Shown: positions 12,123 to 24,245, counted from the stretch's first letter. The stretch: 64,000 bases of DNA from Basidiobolus meristosporus CBS 931.73 (GCA_002104905.1 MCFE01000074.1:121106-185105); one strand, 5' to 3'. Notes: generated by a model from the letters alone, not told the origin. A program made the numbers and translations.

Positions 12123-13324
12123 CAAAAAGACCCAAAATAGAGAGAATAGTAGAGTAGCCAAAATGATCCCGAACTTTGCATACCATTTGATCCGTCAAGG
12201 CCTACAAAAGCATCCGTGCCTAAGGCATTGATTCTTGTTGGAGCATTTATCCTATTTTGATATTGCTCTATTGGTGTCACCGCATATACCACGCTTGGTT
12301 TTTGCACAGAAAAACTAGGTACTTCGGCGCAGTAGGCCAACTAGTGATGATTATCACACCACCAAGTCCCAACTCCACTCCCAAAAGAACGCAGTGCAAT
12401 GATTTGCAAAGCACAACATGGGATCAAGCAGCCGGGAGAAATCATCGGAGCAGCATCTAAGTAAACCTCTTTGGAGTGGCGGTTTCATTGAATTCCAATG
12501 ATGTTTTGCGAGATGGATATAGAATATATGATTGAGTAGGTGACATAGCACCCAATCAACCACGTAGGGAACTTGGTACATATTGCCCTAAACAGAACCT
12601 CGCAACTTCTGTCCGATTTGTGTGGATTAGAAATCAAATGCACAGCGGTAATAAATGGGAACTGGTGTCGGCCCTTGCAAGTCATGTTCCCCTCGTCCAG
12701 TCAGCCGCCAATCTCATAGGAAACACATGAGATGGCCAGGGTGGCAGAATGGCAATTAATCAGGACTATTCTGGAGTGATCACAGCTAATATTGGCAGCG
12801 TCTAAGCGTCGGCTAGGAGAAGTGGTGCATCCCATCCTCGCTCCTTTCCAAACCAGGTGGCCGGGATGTAGATGGTGATTTTGAATGGGTGATGGACGTC
12901 CCTACGGACAGAAAGCTCCACTTGGAAAGGTAGGATGGCAAGTGGTCAATTAGGCGTTAGTTGGCCATCCCGCAGTGTTGATTGCAGCATCACCAACCAA
13001 GAGTGTCTAGGTCGGAACTACTGTGAGGTCATTCCATTACAAGCTTAATTGCCACTCAACGATTGGAACTTCTTTACCCGTTCGGGGATGAATTAGGGTG
13101 ATCACCTGATCCCCGCGCCCTAACTGGTCAGCTGACGACAAGCTAGGCTCACCCCGCATTCTCTAGACTTCCCGTGCATTTAGCCTTAAACCAAATCAAT
13201 TAGTTAGATTAAGGATTGCTCCGAGCAGCTCATGTGACTTGATGCTCAGTTACTGGTGCATCAAGCGGAGATAGGTATTTATACGAAGGATTGTTGGCCC
13301 CTACCTGCAATTAATTCTGACCTG
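12123..13324. other. Intergenic, no gene recognised
   Basis: About 1.2 kb of unique sequence between the copia array and arrestin 1. The short open frames in it show no family resemblance. I saw no tRNA-like structure or tandem repeat. Confidence 0.6.
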
Positions 13325-14401
13325 ATGTTTAAACGCGTACGAAGAGATTCCTGTGGATTACTAAACGAAGAGGGATTAGAGATCGAACTTCAACATGATG
13401 TGCTAACGATGCATGGATCGCCGACCGAGTCGGTGGGCTGTGTGCTGAGCGGGGCGTTGAAATTGAACCTCGTGGAATCGTTGAAGGTGAAAGTCGATCA
13501 CCTTGAAGTTCATCGGCAGAGTCAAGATTGATGGCAATCCTGGTAGGTTCAGGGACCCATTGACTGTCCATGGTTGCAAGAGGCTAACCTTCTTCTGATA
13601 GATCTTCCTCGGCAGGACTTGGAACTGGTCCAACACAAATGGACCTTCCTGGAGGCGGAGCAGGACCACTACCTTATGGCCCCCCACAACTACAGCTATC
13701 CTTTCGAGCTTCCCTTGCCGGGAAATCTACCCGAGTCCGTCGAGGTGAACTACGGACGGATATTCTATCGTCTGATTGCTGTGGTTGAGCGGCCTGCGTT
13801 CCGCTTCGATATCAAAAAGGTCAAAGACATTGATATCAAGAGAGCTCCACTCGCTTCAGTGGACGATCTGCTGCAGCCTACGATGGCGGCAGGAGTGTGG
13901 GCGGACAAGTTAGCGTACCACATCGCCATTCCAGACACCACGTACACCATCGGCGACACGTTCCCAGTCGCATTCAGTTTTTGCATGCTGGACTCGAGGC
14001 TTAAAATCCGGAAGATCTCGCTCGTGCTACGCGAGTTTGTGTACTACAACATCTGTGGAGCAGATCCGGTCACAAGAACGTACGACGTCCACGGCGTGGG
14101 CCAGATGTGTCCAGATGAGTGCACGAGCGCCTGGGAAGGCTCGCTGAACCTTCAGGTTCCCAAGAGCACCTACTACGACTGCGAATCCAAGTTCATTCGT
14201 GTCTTCCACAAGTTCTTTGTGGAGATCGAACTATATCAGGACAACGGCGATATCCGCCTGCTGCATGTCTTGCTTCGAGTTGGGGTTCGGTCAGCCATTC
14301 AAAACGAGCTCTCTCAGTCTCCACCCAGATACCAGCAGTTCACCAGCTCGTCGGGGATGCCTCCGCCACCATATTCATACTCCAATATCGCATGTGCCTA
14401 A
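13325..14401 (+). CDS. Alpha-arrestin-like protein 1
   Basis: Predicted two-exon gene: exon 1 13325-13542, intron 13543-13601 (GTAGGT...GATAG, with CTAAC branch), exon 2 13602-14401. Exon 1 carries the start of the arrestin N-domain (LEIELQHDVLTMHGS) and exon 2 the rest of the N-domain and the C-domain, where YHIAIPDTTYTIGD marks the usual domain boundary. A PPPY motif near the C-terminus (about 14370) is a typical Rsp5/Nedd4 WW-domain ligand, so the protein probably recruits a ubiquitin ligase to membrane cargo. It is paralogous to the gene at 19835-20870, with the intron at the same place. Oddity: the arrestin strand at 13491-13540 reads in a frame one base off the start of the exon, so there is a one-base frame break near 13490. 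Confidence 0.82.
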
Positions 14402-14610
14402 ATCACCCCCATCTTGTAGATAACATACATCCCGCTAATACTTCGGTGTAAATAACCAACCATCCATTCGTTCACACTCCAACATTGCATGCGCCTAAAG
14501 TATTCATCGTCTCGTAAAAAACGTACGATCCACTGATACTTCGGTGTAAATAACCAACTATCCAAGTCAAATAAAACCATCCATTCGTTCATACTCCATC
14601 ACTTGCACCC
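14363..14610 (+). repeat. Tandem duplication of the arrestin 1 3' end
   Basis: The last codons, stop codon and the following ~70 bases (ACTTCGGTGTAAATAACC) are repeated about 97 bp downstream: a second copy of the SNIACA-stop coding end appears at about 14474-14498 and a second ACTTCGGTGTAAATAACC at about 14539. A third partial start (CATTCGTTCATACTCC) lies at about 14583. Confidence 0.75.
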
Positions 14611-14813
14611 CATTGGTCCCTCTTTCAGGAGTGGTAGGATTCATGCATATAAGCGAAGCAGGTTTGGAATGCCACTGCTGCTATGCCTAGTGGACTTACA
14701 AATTCCTTAGTGAACGAGCAGCCTTGATTGATTTCTGGTGGAGGGAGTCACGGAGCGTGCATCAATTAATGTACAGCTTCTCCTGGGTGGGATGGCATTA
14801 GCCTTTCGGAGTG

Positions 14814-14819
14814 TATAAA
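14814..14819 (+). promoter_or_regulatory. TATA box of the GPCR gene
   Basis: TATAAA lies 39 bases upstream of the ATG at 14858, implying a short 5' leader. Confidence 0.5.
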
Positions 14820-14857
14820 GCCAACCGCATGATGGTCGTTTCCCGCATTCAAAAAGC

Positions 14858-16030
14858 ATGGGGGCTTACTCTGGAACCCAAAATCACATCAGCGACCACC
14901 AGGCAAACATCATCAGTCAAGAGACCATTTGGACAAATGTCATCTCGATGATCATGGCCTTCACGGTCGTCATCGTCTACTTCGGCATCTTCCTATGCAA
15001 CAGACGTCTGGTGGATCGCGTAACTCTCAGACTGACCGTGGCCAGCTCTATATCCGACTTGATTTACAGTGCATCCATGCTTTGGGGTGCATTTATCACT
15101 GCCGATGGGTTGGACTGCCAAATTTTCATGTGGAGCTTTGTAGAGTTCACCCTTCTCCCGCTGTTCCTCAGTATCGCCATCGCTACCAACCTTTGCGCCG
15201 TGTATCTCCTCGGGATCCGGCAGACTCAGCGATTCGAGGCTTACTACTACGGAGTCCCCATTCTGCTATCTCTGGCAATCTCCATCCCCTTGCCAGTATT
15301 CCATCGGTTTGGTTGGTTAGACGATGCGAAGCTTTGTTGGTATGCTCCCAACGGCCGAGAAACGCTGATCTGGCTATCGTTGACCTATCACCTCTGGATT
15401 ATCCTGAGCGTAATCATACTGATCGTCCAGGTGGCCTTCCTTATCCGCAAACTCAAGTCCGACCAGGACATCAACGTTCAATCGGTCAAGCCGGGGGAAA
15501 AGATCTCCAAGACTGTGACCACGATTGAGAAGAGAATGGACAAAACAGTCCAAAGAGTCCTCGCCAGGGTTCTTCTCTACCCATTGGTCCCCACCGTCAC
15601 CCAGAGTTTGAGTATCATTGTTTACATGAATGCGTTCAGCAGTGGCTACTGGAACTTTGGTTTGATGTTTTCCTGGTGTTTTTTCGCCGCCATCCAAGCC
15701 ACCTTGAACGCCGTTGTATTTTTCTTTGATCCCGCCGTGCATAATACTTGGAAGCAGCTTAAGGAACATCTGAAACAAACCTATGCTCAGGACCTTAGTA
15801 GTGAAGACACTTCGGAATGGACGAGGACAAGAAGGGCTAAACTCTGGGCGGTCAGCAAGATTGTAGGGCCAATCAAAGCTACGCAAGTTGGTTACTTTAG
15901 CAACAACTCATACCTCCAGGCTATGTCCCTATTTATCGTTACCAAAACTGACATCAAAATACCTGAAGGTGTGGTCGACACAACAATCCAAGTGGATGAA
16001 GACGTCATGGAGTCATTATCTTACTACTAA
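14858..16030 (+). CDS. Seven-transmembrane receptor, cAMP-receptor-like/Git3-like family
   Basis: Uninterrupted 390-codon gene. Seven hydrophobic segments are visible: roughly residues 25-47, 58-79, 90-115, 125-145, 170-195, 232-252 and 263-287. The TM2 segment LRLTVASSISDLIY and the LCWY tryptophan-tyrosine in the second extracellular loop are typical of the Dictyostelium cAMP-receptor-like/fungal Git3-like receptors that couple to heterotrimeric G proteins. The third cytoplasmic loop is basic and charged (residues about 195-230), and the ~100-residue C-tail is cytosolic with serine/threonine-rich stretches. Ligand unknown. The start follows a TATA box closely and no signal peptide is needed. 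Confidence 0.8.
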   Translation: MGAYSGTQNHISDHQANIISQETIWTNVISMIMAFTVVIVYFGIFLCNRRLVDRVTLRLTVASSISDLIYSASMLWGAFITADGLDCQIFMWSFVEFTLLPLFLSIAIATNLCAVYLLGIRQTQRFEAYYYGVPILLSLAISIPLPVFHRFGWLDDAKLCWYAPNGRETLIWLSLTYHLWIILSVIILIVQVAFLIRKLKSDQDINVQSVKPGEKISKTVTTIEKRMDKTVQRVLARVLLYPLVPTVTQSLSIIVYMNAFSSGYWNFGLMFSWCFFAAIQATLNAVVFFFDPAVHNTWKQLKEHLKQTYAQDLSSEDTSEWTRTRRAKLWAVSKIVGPIKATQVGYFSNNSYLQAMSLFIVTKTDIKIPEGVVDTTIQVDEDVMESLSYY

Positions 16031-16217
16031 GCAATGAGCATTTGTACAATGTAGTAACCATCATAATATGTAATATAGTGTAGTATTTTATTTTAATTTA
16101 ACCAGAAAACCTTGGTTGAAGTGGAAATGCCATAAATGCACGGATCGAGAGTTTCAAATTACCACATATCAACAGTCCATCCATCTTCACCGTGATCCTT
16201 AGTATTATATCTTTCTC

Positions 16218-19200
16218 ATGACGGTCAAGGAAGTGATACGCTTCATTGCCAAGGAGTTCCATAAATCCAGTCGTTGGTCAAGAGGATTTTGATAACCTAG
16301 TGTATCTTGACGATTTTGTTGCTTCTTTTGATGGAGATGATGGTGATTTGGATAAACTATCGTTAGAGCTTCAGCAGTTGTATATGAATTCCTCCCAACC
16401 GGCAGATTCGGAGACCCTTAGCGCTCAGCACTTAATCCTTCTCAAATGTTTACGAAAACTACTGTTTCTGTTAGGCGAGGAGCGCTTTGTGAGTGATTGG
16501 TGGGAGCCATTCATCAAACCACTGTTATGCTCACAGAATCGGTACCGACCGCTTGTGGATGAATGTAACGGACTCATCCTAGATGCCATGTCGTTTAAAC
16601 CTTCCGAAATTTCCTCTCAAGCCTTTGATTTCCGCCAACTGGTGTTTGATCTGTACCTTAGTCAGCCTGAATCCAGTATTCTTGAACGTACCTGGCTCGA
16701 AAACCTGGAGAAAATCTTACTCTCATACGGCTCGTTACATATAAAGGTCAGTCCTCGATAGCTTTTGGACTCGGCTGCCCTCGCAGCGTAGATAGGGCAA
16801 ATGCGATATGGTTCTTCTTGGCTTACCAAACTTACCGATCCATAGGATTTTTTCGTCGTCATAAACGAGTATTTCGTGAAGAGAGCCTCTCGTCTACAGG
16901 TTTTGGTGCTCCTGGTGAATTTCCTGCGTCGTCAGGTATTCTATTTATTGGCTACTGTTGGTCTGACGCGATACTCACCCCTAATCTGCACCAGGACATT
17001 CACGTTCACTACATCACTCAATCCACGCTGTTAGATTCGATCATTCAATCGCTACTGGTATTTGAGCATAGCATTGGTGATGTCTGAGCGCACACACACT
17101 GAACTTTTTCTTTAAGATTGACACCTCTGTCACCACCCTCACCATGGGCTTGACGGTTCTATCGATGCTGCTTCCGCATATTGTCCCTGTCTTGCCGGCG
17201 CTACTCCCAAAGCTATTGGTCATCATTAGTCGAATGCTATGCTGGGGCCGAGACAAGAGCAATGCGAATGAAGAGAAGTCTACCACCAATTGGGAGATTG
17301 ACGGTAATTTCACATTCTTGCTCGGTTAGCGAGAGCGTTTACTCACGTGCCTGCAGAAGCCTCCATGGATGAGGATCTGATTGCACCAAACGCCAGCGTA
17401 GTGTTTACACTTGTGTATGGTATTTTCCCCTGCAACCTGATCAAGTTCATCAGATCCCCCACCGAATATGTCGAGCTCTACCAAGCTGCTATGGAGTCAG
17501 AGTCGAAGTTTCCTTGGATTGAGGAGGATACCGACCAATTACGTTCAAAAGCCCAGGTAATTATTCGCAGCATTGGACGACGTTTCTTCTCTGCTCTAAC
17601 CATCCCTCGTTCAGACGTATTTATCTCAACATATTTCCCACCCGAATTTCGTCATTTCGGACGTAGCATCGGAGCTGAAGAATATTTCACAGTGGTTCAA
17701 GTTGGAGCCGTCGGATATCGTCGTGGAATGTCTCAAATACCGTCTAGGGGAACACAGGAACGGAGAGATGGCCCCAGCAAAGCGCAACAATATCTACAAT
17801 CTCAAGCTGACGCCGCTTCGGACTTGATTAAGAGGCAACCGGTAGCAGCTCCTGCGGGAGGAATGGCCTCGTTTGATGTTGACAATGATGAATGGCCCCA
17901 AGCATCGGCCAGCCTGCCGCTGGATCAGGCGAAGCCACAGGCCAATGAACCAGACCAGACATCTGAGAGCCTGATGAAGGATGAACAGCAATCCTCTCTG
18001 GTTGACATCATCAAGATCCATAAGGCACTCAAGCAAGGCATGGAGATTACCAATTGGGATCCCTGGGTAGATATGCAAGATGCTCAAGAATGTCCCTGGC
18101 AAACGTTACTAATTTTTTCATTTCATGAAATCTAGCAAATGTTGAAGATCAACACCTACTCGACGGAGTACAACAACTTCACGTTGAAATACGGATTCTC
18201 AGAGGCAGATCTCACCGATCAGGAGAAGGTGAAATTCCTTCAAAGGGAGGTCTTGCTGCTGAAAAACGAGATCAACTTCGAGACATACTTGAAGCAACAA
18301 TACATGCAGCAGATGGGTAGGCTTCACCGTGATCGAATGGTGGAAAGTACGGTGGAGGCCGAACGTCAGACAATGGTTCGTATTTATTGGGCTCGGCTGC
18401 AGAGTTTCATTCCACTGACCAAGGTTTATCAAACAGTACAATACCTGTCGCTCACTACAGGCAGAGGTACGCGTGCTCAAGGAGACGCTCAGCCGACAAA
18501 GGGCAGAAGCTGGCGCCACCAAATCAAAGCACGTCAACTGGGAAAACGAGCTGAACAACAAGCTCCGTAGATACCGGGATGAACGAAAGAAATGGAACTC
18601 CGAGTCGCTCCATCTCAGGCAAAAGATCCAAGAATGCGAGGTGTGTACAACTTGATCCGCAAGGCGGGCGAACTCCACTAACCCAATCTTCCTAGGATGT
18701 CAATTCCCAACAGCTTCAACAACTGGAATCGGTGAATGCAAGGTATGAAAGGTGAAGGTGACATGGAGGATTTCTCATTGATTCTGGAATGCTATAGGAT
18801 CTTTGAGTTGGAAAACCAAATTATGATTCAGGATACAATGGTCCAGAAGATTCAGGAATACGAGAAGCGTATCGAACAGCTTACAGGGCAACTGTCACTC
18901 TGGTTAGGACTCATTCTAGAATGCATCATTCGACTCTAGATTCTGAACGGGGATTTTTAGGGAAGAGGAGCGACAATCGATGAGCCTACAATCTAAGCGA
19001 TTGGAAACATTCATTGGCCATTGGAAAATAATGGAATCTGCCCTAAATGCGGCAGAGGACACCATTCACGCGTTGAATGGAAAGGCAAGGTAATATCCCG
19101 CACCCCGTTCTCTTTGGAGGGAAAAAAAATTCCTGACCGATGTTCTACTTGGTATTTATGCAGTGAGCAAGAACAGAAGATCATCCAGCTGACACAACGC

Positions 19201-19731
19201 CAAGTTGGCGAAGAGGCTGCGGCCCAAAAGGAGCTGGTGAAGAGCAAATTGGTTCGTTCAGGATTGACCTTGGCTTCACCCATCCCGTGGCTAACCACTA
19301 GCTCTCACTTAGCACGAGATCCTCGAAACCCAGACCTCGAAGATCAACCAGGAGCTCCAAGAGAAGACCACCGCGTTGGAGGATATCAAGACGCGAAATA
19401 TCCAACTGCAGGTAGGACGAGGAGAACCCAAACACCCAGAGGGCAATTTATTTATTCGGGGGGGCTTCGACATATTTAGGAACTTGTCCTGCAGCTTAAA
19501 GCCGACCTGGAGATCGCCAAGGAAGCCCAGCACAGCCGCAGTCCGGACCAAGAGGACCAACCCTACCAGACACAGCAGACGCTTCCGCCGGAGCTGGAAG
19601 AGTTCATGCATCACACTTCGTAAGTTGAAAGAGGTAACCAACCACCACCCCTCTGCCCAACACCTGTCGCAGCGTATCTTTGTACATACTACATACTTTA
19701 CAGGCACCACGCCCCATCCATGACTCAATAA
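16218..19731 (+). CDS. TSC1: Hamartin, TSC1 subunit of the tuberous sclerosis complex
   Basis: TSC1 partners TSC2 as a GAP for Rheb and restrains TORC1. Proposed exons: 16218?-16746, 16846-16935, 16995-17081, 17117-17303, 17357-17556, 17615-18066, 18136-18375, 18437-18640, 18696-18742, 18798-18902, 18961-19089, 19164-19251, 19313-19411, 19480-19619, 19704-19731, about 870 residues. The N-terminal helical domain is shown by MLLPHIVPVLPALLPKLL, VYGIFPCNLIKFIRSP and LEPSDIVVECLKYR, all hamartin hallmarks. From about 18.14 kb to the end it is a long coiled coil rich in Q/E/K/L, the TSC2-binding part. Every junction from 16846 on is in phase except one: the frame must shift by one base somewhere between about 17760 and 17827. 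The 5' end is also uncertain: ATG 16218 is one base out of frame with the body. Confidence 0.88.
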
Positions 19732-19732
19732 A
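19727..19732 (+). promoter_or_regulatory. AATAAA poly(A) signal overlapping the TSC1 stop
   Basis: AATAAA overlaps the TAA stop at 19729-19731. The next gene converges from the other strand with its stop at 19835, so the TSC1 3' UTR must be short. Confidence 0.45.
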
Positions 19733-19834
19733 GCTCATTCTGTACGGGAGTGGGATCATAGGATTATTATTAATGCCAATTGTTCAGCAAGTCTATTTAC
19801 AGCCAAGGAGGGAGCATAGATAGTCAATGAAGGA

Positions 19835-20870
19835 TCAGGAGAACTCCTCGTATTTGGGCGGATGGAGCACCGCGTGGTCGTACGTCGGAAGGGAGTCCTC
19901 CAGGTTCTTCAGGTTGGCCGAGAGGATTCGGATGGGTAAATGCAAGGTTAGATATTGACGATCTCCGGAGGAATCCACCAGGTCCAACCGGATAGATATA
20001 TAGTGCTTGAGCCTCACGTAGTGAGTGTTGGAGTCCGCCTCGATCAGCTGCGAATTGGTGGGGATGTTGAGCTCGAAGAGCTGCTCTCCGTCATTGGCGC
20101 CTACCTTCCAAGGGTTGTTCAGTCTGCTTACTCGGTGCACATGCATCTTGGACCAGTTCTTCAAGGCGGTCCTATACTTGGTGGCCTCCATGAGACGAAG
20201 GTGGATTCGCTTCATGCGGACGCCGGTTCTCAGGGGGATCACCCCTACGGTGATGGGTATGGATTCGCCTATCGTGTACGATGTGGTGGGGATCAACACG
20301 TAGAACTGGCACTGGTCCGGCAGCTCCCCGGCCCTGTGGGTAGGCTGCTGCCACTCGAAAGACGATGGGGAAAGCGTGCGCTCGATCTGGATGCATCTCT
20401 CGACACTCAGGACCGACCGGATCCCCTGTCGCTTGACGAGCCCGCCAAGCAGATAAGAAATGTTCCCCCGTCTGGCCCGTATACTCTCCGGGACGTCCCC
20501 GTTGAGCGCGATCTGGAATTCGTACTTGTACACGCCCGGCTGAAATCCCTGGTACTCGCCCTCCGGCAGCTGCAGGAAGCTCTGCTGGTAGCTGGCGAAC
20601 GAGTCCCGATAAAATTTCCCCGCTTGGCGAGAGGAGAGCAGGTTAATTCCGAACAAGGGCTCGATGCGATGCGATGTGATGTGATGTATAGTTACCATTG
20701 ATGAAAGCATTGCCGTTGAAATTCAACTCGATCCGATTGATCCTGGATGCCCGCTTGATGGTCAGTATCAACCACCCCCGCAGCACACATCCAGCAGACT
20801 CCTCACTCGTCCCTCGTAGCACGATATGGTCGTTCTCCAGCTGAATCTCTAACGAATCCCGACTCCACAT
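19835..20870 (-). CDS. Alpha-arrestin-like protein 2
   Basis: Minus-strand gene: exon 1 20870-20696, intron 20695-20623 (73 nt), exon 2 20622-19835. Exon 1 opens MWSRDSLEIQLEND and gives the first arrestin strands (VLRGTSEESAGCVLRG). Exon 2 continues the N-domain and holds the C-domain, starting around the QFYVLIPTTSYTIGES segment. The protein ends in PPKYEEF, a PPxY motif near the C-terminus for Rsp5/Nedd4-type ligases. Intron position and domain plan match arrestin 1, so the two are an old duplicated pair lying on either side of the GPCR and TSC1. It is convergent with TSC1, about 100 bp apart. Confidence 0.83.
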
Positions 20871-21358
20871 CTTCAATGGCTTGGACAACACGAAGCGCCC
20901 GCACTTATATACCACTTGCGGGGAACAATGCCCAGGCTGAGTGGGATTTGTTTCAATCGCACGCGATTGTTCAACGGATCCCCGATTATCTGGTTGAAGG
21001 CTGTTGTGGATGAAACCAATGCAGGTAATGTGAGCATTTCCAGGAATCCTCAGTGAGCCATCATTATTCATGATGAACCAACTACTTCGACCTCTCAACT
21101 GATGGTCGACACTAAGACGTCCTGAAATCGGTGGCTCGTACTGAATGGGATACGATGTGATGTGATGTGATCAGTTTTTTATTAATCCGGTTCTTTATGC
21201 TAGGGGCAGATTGAGCTTCTCCGACGCCCTTCCCAACTGCCGTGCTGGTATGATTAAGAATGGATGATCTATACATTAACAAAAAGATCCCATTTCCCGA
21301 GGCGGGGGATTTGATGGCAGAACGTATGCGGACACATGGATGCAAGGCTCATGGAAAC

Positions 21359-22249
21359 TCAACGGAACTCGAAGGATGGCGCCCCTCTCTGTGGGATATG
21401 CTTCAGGGTTAGCTGCTGGAACCACTCGGAGTTCTGGGCGGATTAAGAGATTCGGTTAGATGTGAACATCATGAATAAACAAACATTTTCCACCCACTTG
21501 ATGGTAGTAATATCCGGTGATCGTCCCGGTGGATACTTGAAAGCAGATATAGTAGAACCCTGCGAAGCTAGCCCCGTGGATGGATCGAACTCGGTGGTCA
21601 GGAACCAGGAAATGCTCTTTCCAACGCATGAAGATGTAGTCCTGGTTCTTGAAGTCGTATTGGAAATTATCTTTGTTGAACGTTTTGGAGAACTGTTTGA
21701 AGGCGGGGAATTTCATCTATACGCAACGCAACATGTCAGCACTTTCCCGTACCCCATCTCAAGAGAACGCGAACTTGTCGCTTACCCAGTGCTGTCTATC
21801 GATTATCTCGTCTGCTTCCCACTTCCTTGTCAAAAATGGATGCTTCGGTCCGATAATCTCGGCATCGAAAAACGTGGTCAACTCCGGGTAATCGTCCGTG
21901 AGCCCTTGGATGTGCAGGTAACCACAAAGGTAAGAGTCGCTCAGATCGACATGCTGTGAAAGAAAGGGCACGGGTGAGAAATTTCGGGTGAAGGAGAAGT
22001 CGGGCCAACAGTGTTGATATTTACTTGGATGTCTACTGTGACCTCGTATCCGCTTTTCCCGCTCATCTGCTCCCCTCGGAATTTGCTGCCCGAGTATAGA
22101 GTACAAGTGCCACTAGGAGTGAGTCGAACGGAAGAAAGATCAGTTGCGAAGCTGGATTTCTTCAAGGGGCCGACTGATAGGGCCTTGAAATTAGAAGACT
22201 TCGGGTATTCCTTCTGTAAATTTTGATAGTCGATAGAAGTTGAAGGCAT
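21359..22249 (-). CDS. GID4: GID4/Vid24, substrate receptor of the GID/CTLH ubiquitin ligase
   Basis: Four exons on the minus strand: 22249-22025, 21953-21786, 21716-21498, 21433-21359, giving 228 residues with every junction in phase. GID4 binds proteins with an N-terminal proline (Pro/N-degron) and delivers them to the GID ligase, for example gluconeogenic enzymes after glucose return. The beta-barrel sequence is strongly conserved: [69 protein letters not shown] and [13 protein letters not shown]. The last exon ([12 protein letters not shown]) supplies the usual C-terminal end. It is shorter than human GID4 because the disordered N-terminus is reduced. Confidence 0.95.
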
Positions 22250-23236
22250 GTTTATGTGTGGATGGTTAAGTAGCGGTCAATTAAGAACTGGGCTCTTGAG
22301 GGGGGGGCGGTTACTAAAGATGTGACGGTTAGAAAAGTCAGGACTGGATCTAAAGAAGATGTAGACCTGATATAAAAGAATATTTTTAGAATCTGATTGG
22401 ATTCGTTGATGATAAATCAATGGGCGTGTCAAGTGATCTGTTCAGAAATTTACAGTAATCGAACAACAATCGAATAATTCGATCCTCCTTGTGGCTAGTT
22501 CGAAACACACTGGACCATGAACATCCAGGCTCCCCAAGCCTCGCTGTACATTACGGAGAATATTCATCTGCAGCACTCTATTGTTGGATCACCTGATTAC
22601 CGAGGTTGACACCTCAGTAGCGTACATGTCATCAAGTCACACAGGATGTAATGAGGCTTTCTTCATTGATATGGCCTCTACATTGTACTTGGATAACACA
22701 CTAGTGGAGTGGCTCGCTAGGATTCACAGGTTCTCGATTAACTCTCCATTACCGTAACAAACCGTACTCTCGAACAGGATGAGTCTTGGGATTTGCATGC
22801 GTACCGCTAGACTCCAGAGTATCAGGGCAAAATCCCAAACCGTGGTGACAGATCTTTTTATACACGTTCTATACGGATTCACAGTGATTTACGGGCATGG
22901 GGTAGAGGGGTGCTCTATCAAGTCATCCCACAGGAATCAAGCATGAAACCTATTTAGGCATGGTATCGGTTGGGGATTGGTATACCCACAGCGATTATTC
23001 ACATTGACTAAGATAGACTATATGCGCGCAAGATAAACGTTATCTATCGTTATCATCATGGCTATCGGATCTTATCGAGAGATAAAATTTAGGTTTCTAT
23101 TAATGTTCTCCGACGAGAAGTTCGAAAAAAACTTGCGCTATGCAGTAAAAGTGGTCCATGTCTATGTCGATACATTTCGTGGGAGGTGGGAATGTCATAA
23201 AGGAACTCGTGAAAAACAATCAAAATCCGGGTCAAA
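22250..23236. other. Intergenic, no gene recognised
   Basis: About 1 kb upstream of GID4 and downstream of GAR transformylase. Only short unsupported frames. A GC-skewed GGGGGGG run lies near 22303. Confidence 0.55.
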
Positions 23237-23836
23237 TCATTCTAGTTCCGAGAGGAACTTCTGGATTCCAAGCGGAAGTAACTTGTGCTCTACCAAGTGA
23301 ATTCTTTCTTCCAAATCTTCGAGCTTATCCTCAGGTAGAATAGGTACTTCTTGGGTGAGGATAGGGAGTCCTCTGTCTACGGCCGGGATAACCTTGTGAA
23401 CCATTACTCCCGTACGAGTGAGCTTTCCTTCTTGAAAGGCTTGGTAGGCTCTCTCGATAGCATGGGCACCGTCGAACTCACCAGGTAGGGCAGGATGCAG
23501 GTTGATCACATTTTCGGGAAAGTGCTGAAGGAATTCAGCGCTCAAAATATGCATCCAACCAGCAAGTACAATCAGGTCTGGCTTGTAGGTCAAAATCTTC
23601 TTGGCCAGGTCGACATCGTATTCGATACGAGTCTTGCCTGCATCTTTGTACGGTTTTAATGGGAATACCTCGGTGGGGATGCTGGCGTTGCTAGCCCTGG
23701 TCAGGCCATAGGCATTGGTACGGTTGGAGATAACGACGGAGATCTCCGCCTTTATCTCGCCGCTGGCCACTTGATCGATGATGGCTTGGAGATTGGAGCC
23801 ATTGCCAGAAATCAAGATAACAATTTTGGGTGCCAT
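23237..23836 (-). CDS. ADE8: Phosphoribosylglycinamide formyltransferase (GAR transformylase)
   Basis: Single-exon minus-strand gene of 199 residues, the usual length of the monofunctional PurN/Ade8 enzyme. It transfers the formyl group of 10-formyl-tetrahydrofolate to GAR, the third step of purine synthesis, in the cytosol. The GAR-phosphate loop ILISGNGSNLQAI is at the N-terminus; the catalytic Asn and His lie in VINLHPALPGEFDG, and the folate-side aspartate follows in VHKVIPAVDRG. I chose the Met at 23836 (MAPKIVILISG) because it sits directly before the first beta strand; an in-frame Met six codons upstream (23854) is possible. Confidence 0.96.
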   Translation of the reverse strand: MAPKIVILISGNGSNLQAIIDQVASGEIKAEISVVISNRTNAYGLTRASNASIPTEVFPLKPYKDAGKTRIEYDVDLAKKILTYKPDLIVLAGWMHILSAEFLQHFPENVINLHPALPGEFDGAHAIERAYQAFQEGKLTRTGVMVHKVIPAVDRGLPILTQEVPILPEDKLEDLEERIHLVEHKLLPLGIQKFLSELE

Positions 23837-24245
23837 TGTTGAATGAAGTTGCATTCCCGAAGATCAGCTTTATGCCGGTGGACAAGCGACGGGCGGTGCG
23901 CGAGCGGTCCAGGGCCAAGAAAGTTTTACTTGTTGCTCAATATTTATTGATCAGGCCACGTGGTAAGGGCAAGGGAAAGTACTGAAAAAATTATACATCA
24001 TAGAGCGGCAACAACGTTCGAGAGTAACGTGCAAAAAAAGAAACGCCAGGTTTGAAAAGAATAGGCCAAGAACTGAAAAACATGTCAAGATAATGCTGAT
24101 ATACGGGGACTGCGAAAGGTGGTGGTGAAGGTCCACCTGTCCTGCTGGCCTTACATCGCTCTCATACCCATGAGCTCTATAAAGCAAGCGGAATTCGACA
24201 GAGGACCTTCATCCGGTTATAGATATATGCTACTAACGATATATG
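23837..24245. other. Spacer, probable GAR transformylase promoter and bZIP 3' UTR
   Basis: About 410 bases on the upstream side of ADE8 and the downstream side of the bZIP gene, both on the minus strand. No coding feature seen. Confidence 0.4.

Noticed and set aside
18375-18437. Apparent frameshift in the TSC1 coiled coil
   Set aside because: Disappears when the intron ends at CAAACAG 18436 instead of CCAAG; the frame then reads YNTCRSLQAEV without a break.
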